A stretch of DNA of 6,517 nucleotides, from positions 1 to 6,517 of the forward strand of contig CALLLZ010000489.1 of NCBI GenBank assembly GCA_938008005.1. Direction: 5' to 3'. The position numbers and the translations under genes were made by a program. The stretch is from an uncultured Marinicella sp. GTDB taxonomy: Bacteria; Pseudomonadota; Gammaproteobacteria; Xanthomonadales; Marinicellaceae. Shown here piece after piece: positions 5,978 to 6,517 of the stretch (position 1 is its first letter; the number at the start of each line of letters is the position of its first letter). Under the pieces are notes generated by a model. That model saw only the letters and a list, made by a program, of their open reading frames with translations. It made no database searches and was not told the DNA's origin.

Positions 5978-6517
5978 TGGAAGATTCCTTCGATATAAAA
6001 ATACCTAACTTCACATTAGGTAAAGAAATTGGCCGTGGCGGTATGGCTCGAGTTTTTTTAGGCGAGCAGTTAGAACCTAAACGAAAAGTGGCGATTAAGA
6101 TCGTGACACCACAAGGTAATGACAAGAAAATTCTTGAAGACTTACAAAAAGAAGGTGATACGGTTGCGCAATTTTCACACCCCAATATAGTCACCGTATT
6201 TTCATGTGGCGTCATTGATCAAAACTATTATCTGGCAATGGAAATTTTGGGTGGTGGAGATTTGAAGCAAAAAATCGAATCTGGTATCACTGAATTAGAG
6301 TCCTTTAACATTTTACTGGATATAGCAAAAGCCTTAGAGCATGCCCACAAACGCGGTACACTTCACCGAGACATTAAACCAGAGAATATCCTCTTTCATG
6401 AAGATGGTCAAGCCGTGTTGGTGGATTTTGGTATTGCTAAGGCGCAAAACACTGTCAGTGAGTTCACACGTGTTGGTGCCGTAGTTGGCACGCCCCATTA
6501 TATGAGTCCAGAACGTG
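5977..6517 (+). CDS. Hanks-type (PknB-like) Ser/Thr protein kinase, partial (3' end off the right edge)
   Basis: The frame is open from ATG 5977 to the edge, giving 180 codons that cover most of a kinase domain. In order: Gly-rich loop IGRGGMARV (18-26), VAIK with the ATP-binding Lys41, Glu59 in helix C as its salt-bridge partner, SHPNIV (67-72), the hinge MEILGGGDL (88-96), catalytic loop HRDIKPEN (130-137, with Asp132), the Mg2+-binding DFG (150-152), and GTPHYMSPE (171-179) closing the activation segment. All catalytic residues are present, and the RD motif implies activation-loop phosphorylation, with Ser/Thr residues at 159-172 as candidate sites. The rest of the protein, possibly a membrane span and sensor domains as in related kinases, lies beyond the window. 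There is no N-terminal signal, so the kinase domain is cytoplasmic. The start is the first ATG in frame, lacks a ribosome site, and lies divergent to the acyltransferase gene. Confidence 0.93.
   Translation, partial: MEDSFDIKIPNFTLGKEIGRGGMARVFLGEQLEPKRKVAIKIVTPQGNDKKILEDLQKEGDTVAQFSHPNIVTVFSCGVIDQNYYLAMEILGGGDLKQKIESGITELESFNILLDIAKALEHAHKRGTLHRDIKPENILFHEDGQAVLVDFGIAKAQNTVSEFTRVGAVVGTPHYMSPER

Noticed and set aside
5934..6215. Open frame of 93 codons on the minus strand opposite the kinase.
   Set aside because: It lies antisense to a well-conserved kinase domain, has no recognisable motif and extends across the divergent promoter region; it is a shadow frame.

Overview
The window comes from an AT-rich bacterial chromosome, most likely a gammaproteobacterium. 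The best evidence is the order ffh, then divergent ypjD and corB (yfjD), which I recall from Escherichia coli and its relatives. A DUF4124-type secreted protein, a WS/DGAT acyltransferase and a PknB-type Ser/Thr kinase point to a marine, non-enteric gammaproteobacterium (a Marinicella-like lineage is possible). That placement is an inference; nothing here fixes a genus.

Layout: (1) Positions 1-749, minus strand: the N-terminal 249 codons of an exported protein of unknown function with a DUF4124-like N-terminus; its 3' end lies off the left edge. (2) 755-2125, minus: ffh, the SRP54 GTPase, five bases upstream of gene 1 and probably co-transcribed with it. (3) 2126-2191: a short divergent promoter region centred on the palindrome ATTATAAT, which gives a -10 box on each strand. 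(4) 2192-2992 and 2996-4255, plus: an eight-TM YpjD/CcsA-HemX-like membrane protein and a CorB-type CNNM/CBS/CorC_HlyC protein, three bases apart, forming an operon. (5) 4256-4450: a convergent gap holding a more GC-rich repeat-like element with nested inverted and direct repeats. (6) 4451-5896, minus: a WS/DGAT O-acyltransferase with an intact HHxxxDG motif. (7) 5897-5976: a second divergent promoter region, again with ATTATAAT at its core. (8) 5977-6517, plus: the N-terminal 180 codons of a Hanks-type Ser/Thr kinase, cut by the right edge and preceded by a nine-codon ORF overlapping it as TAATG.

The ffh half concerns co-translational membrane targeting plus two conserved membrane proteins; the right half joins neutral-lipid (wax ester/triacylglycerol) synthesis and a signalling kinase. 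I see no mobile element, CRISPR array, tRNA, rRNA or defence system. The points worth a second look are regulatory: symmetric -10 elements in both divergent gaps, a perfect 17-bp palindrome at the start of ypjD that casts doubt on its annotated start, the mini-ORF before the kinase, the intergenic repeat, and a gene other than rpsP directly after ffh.
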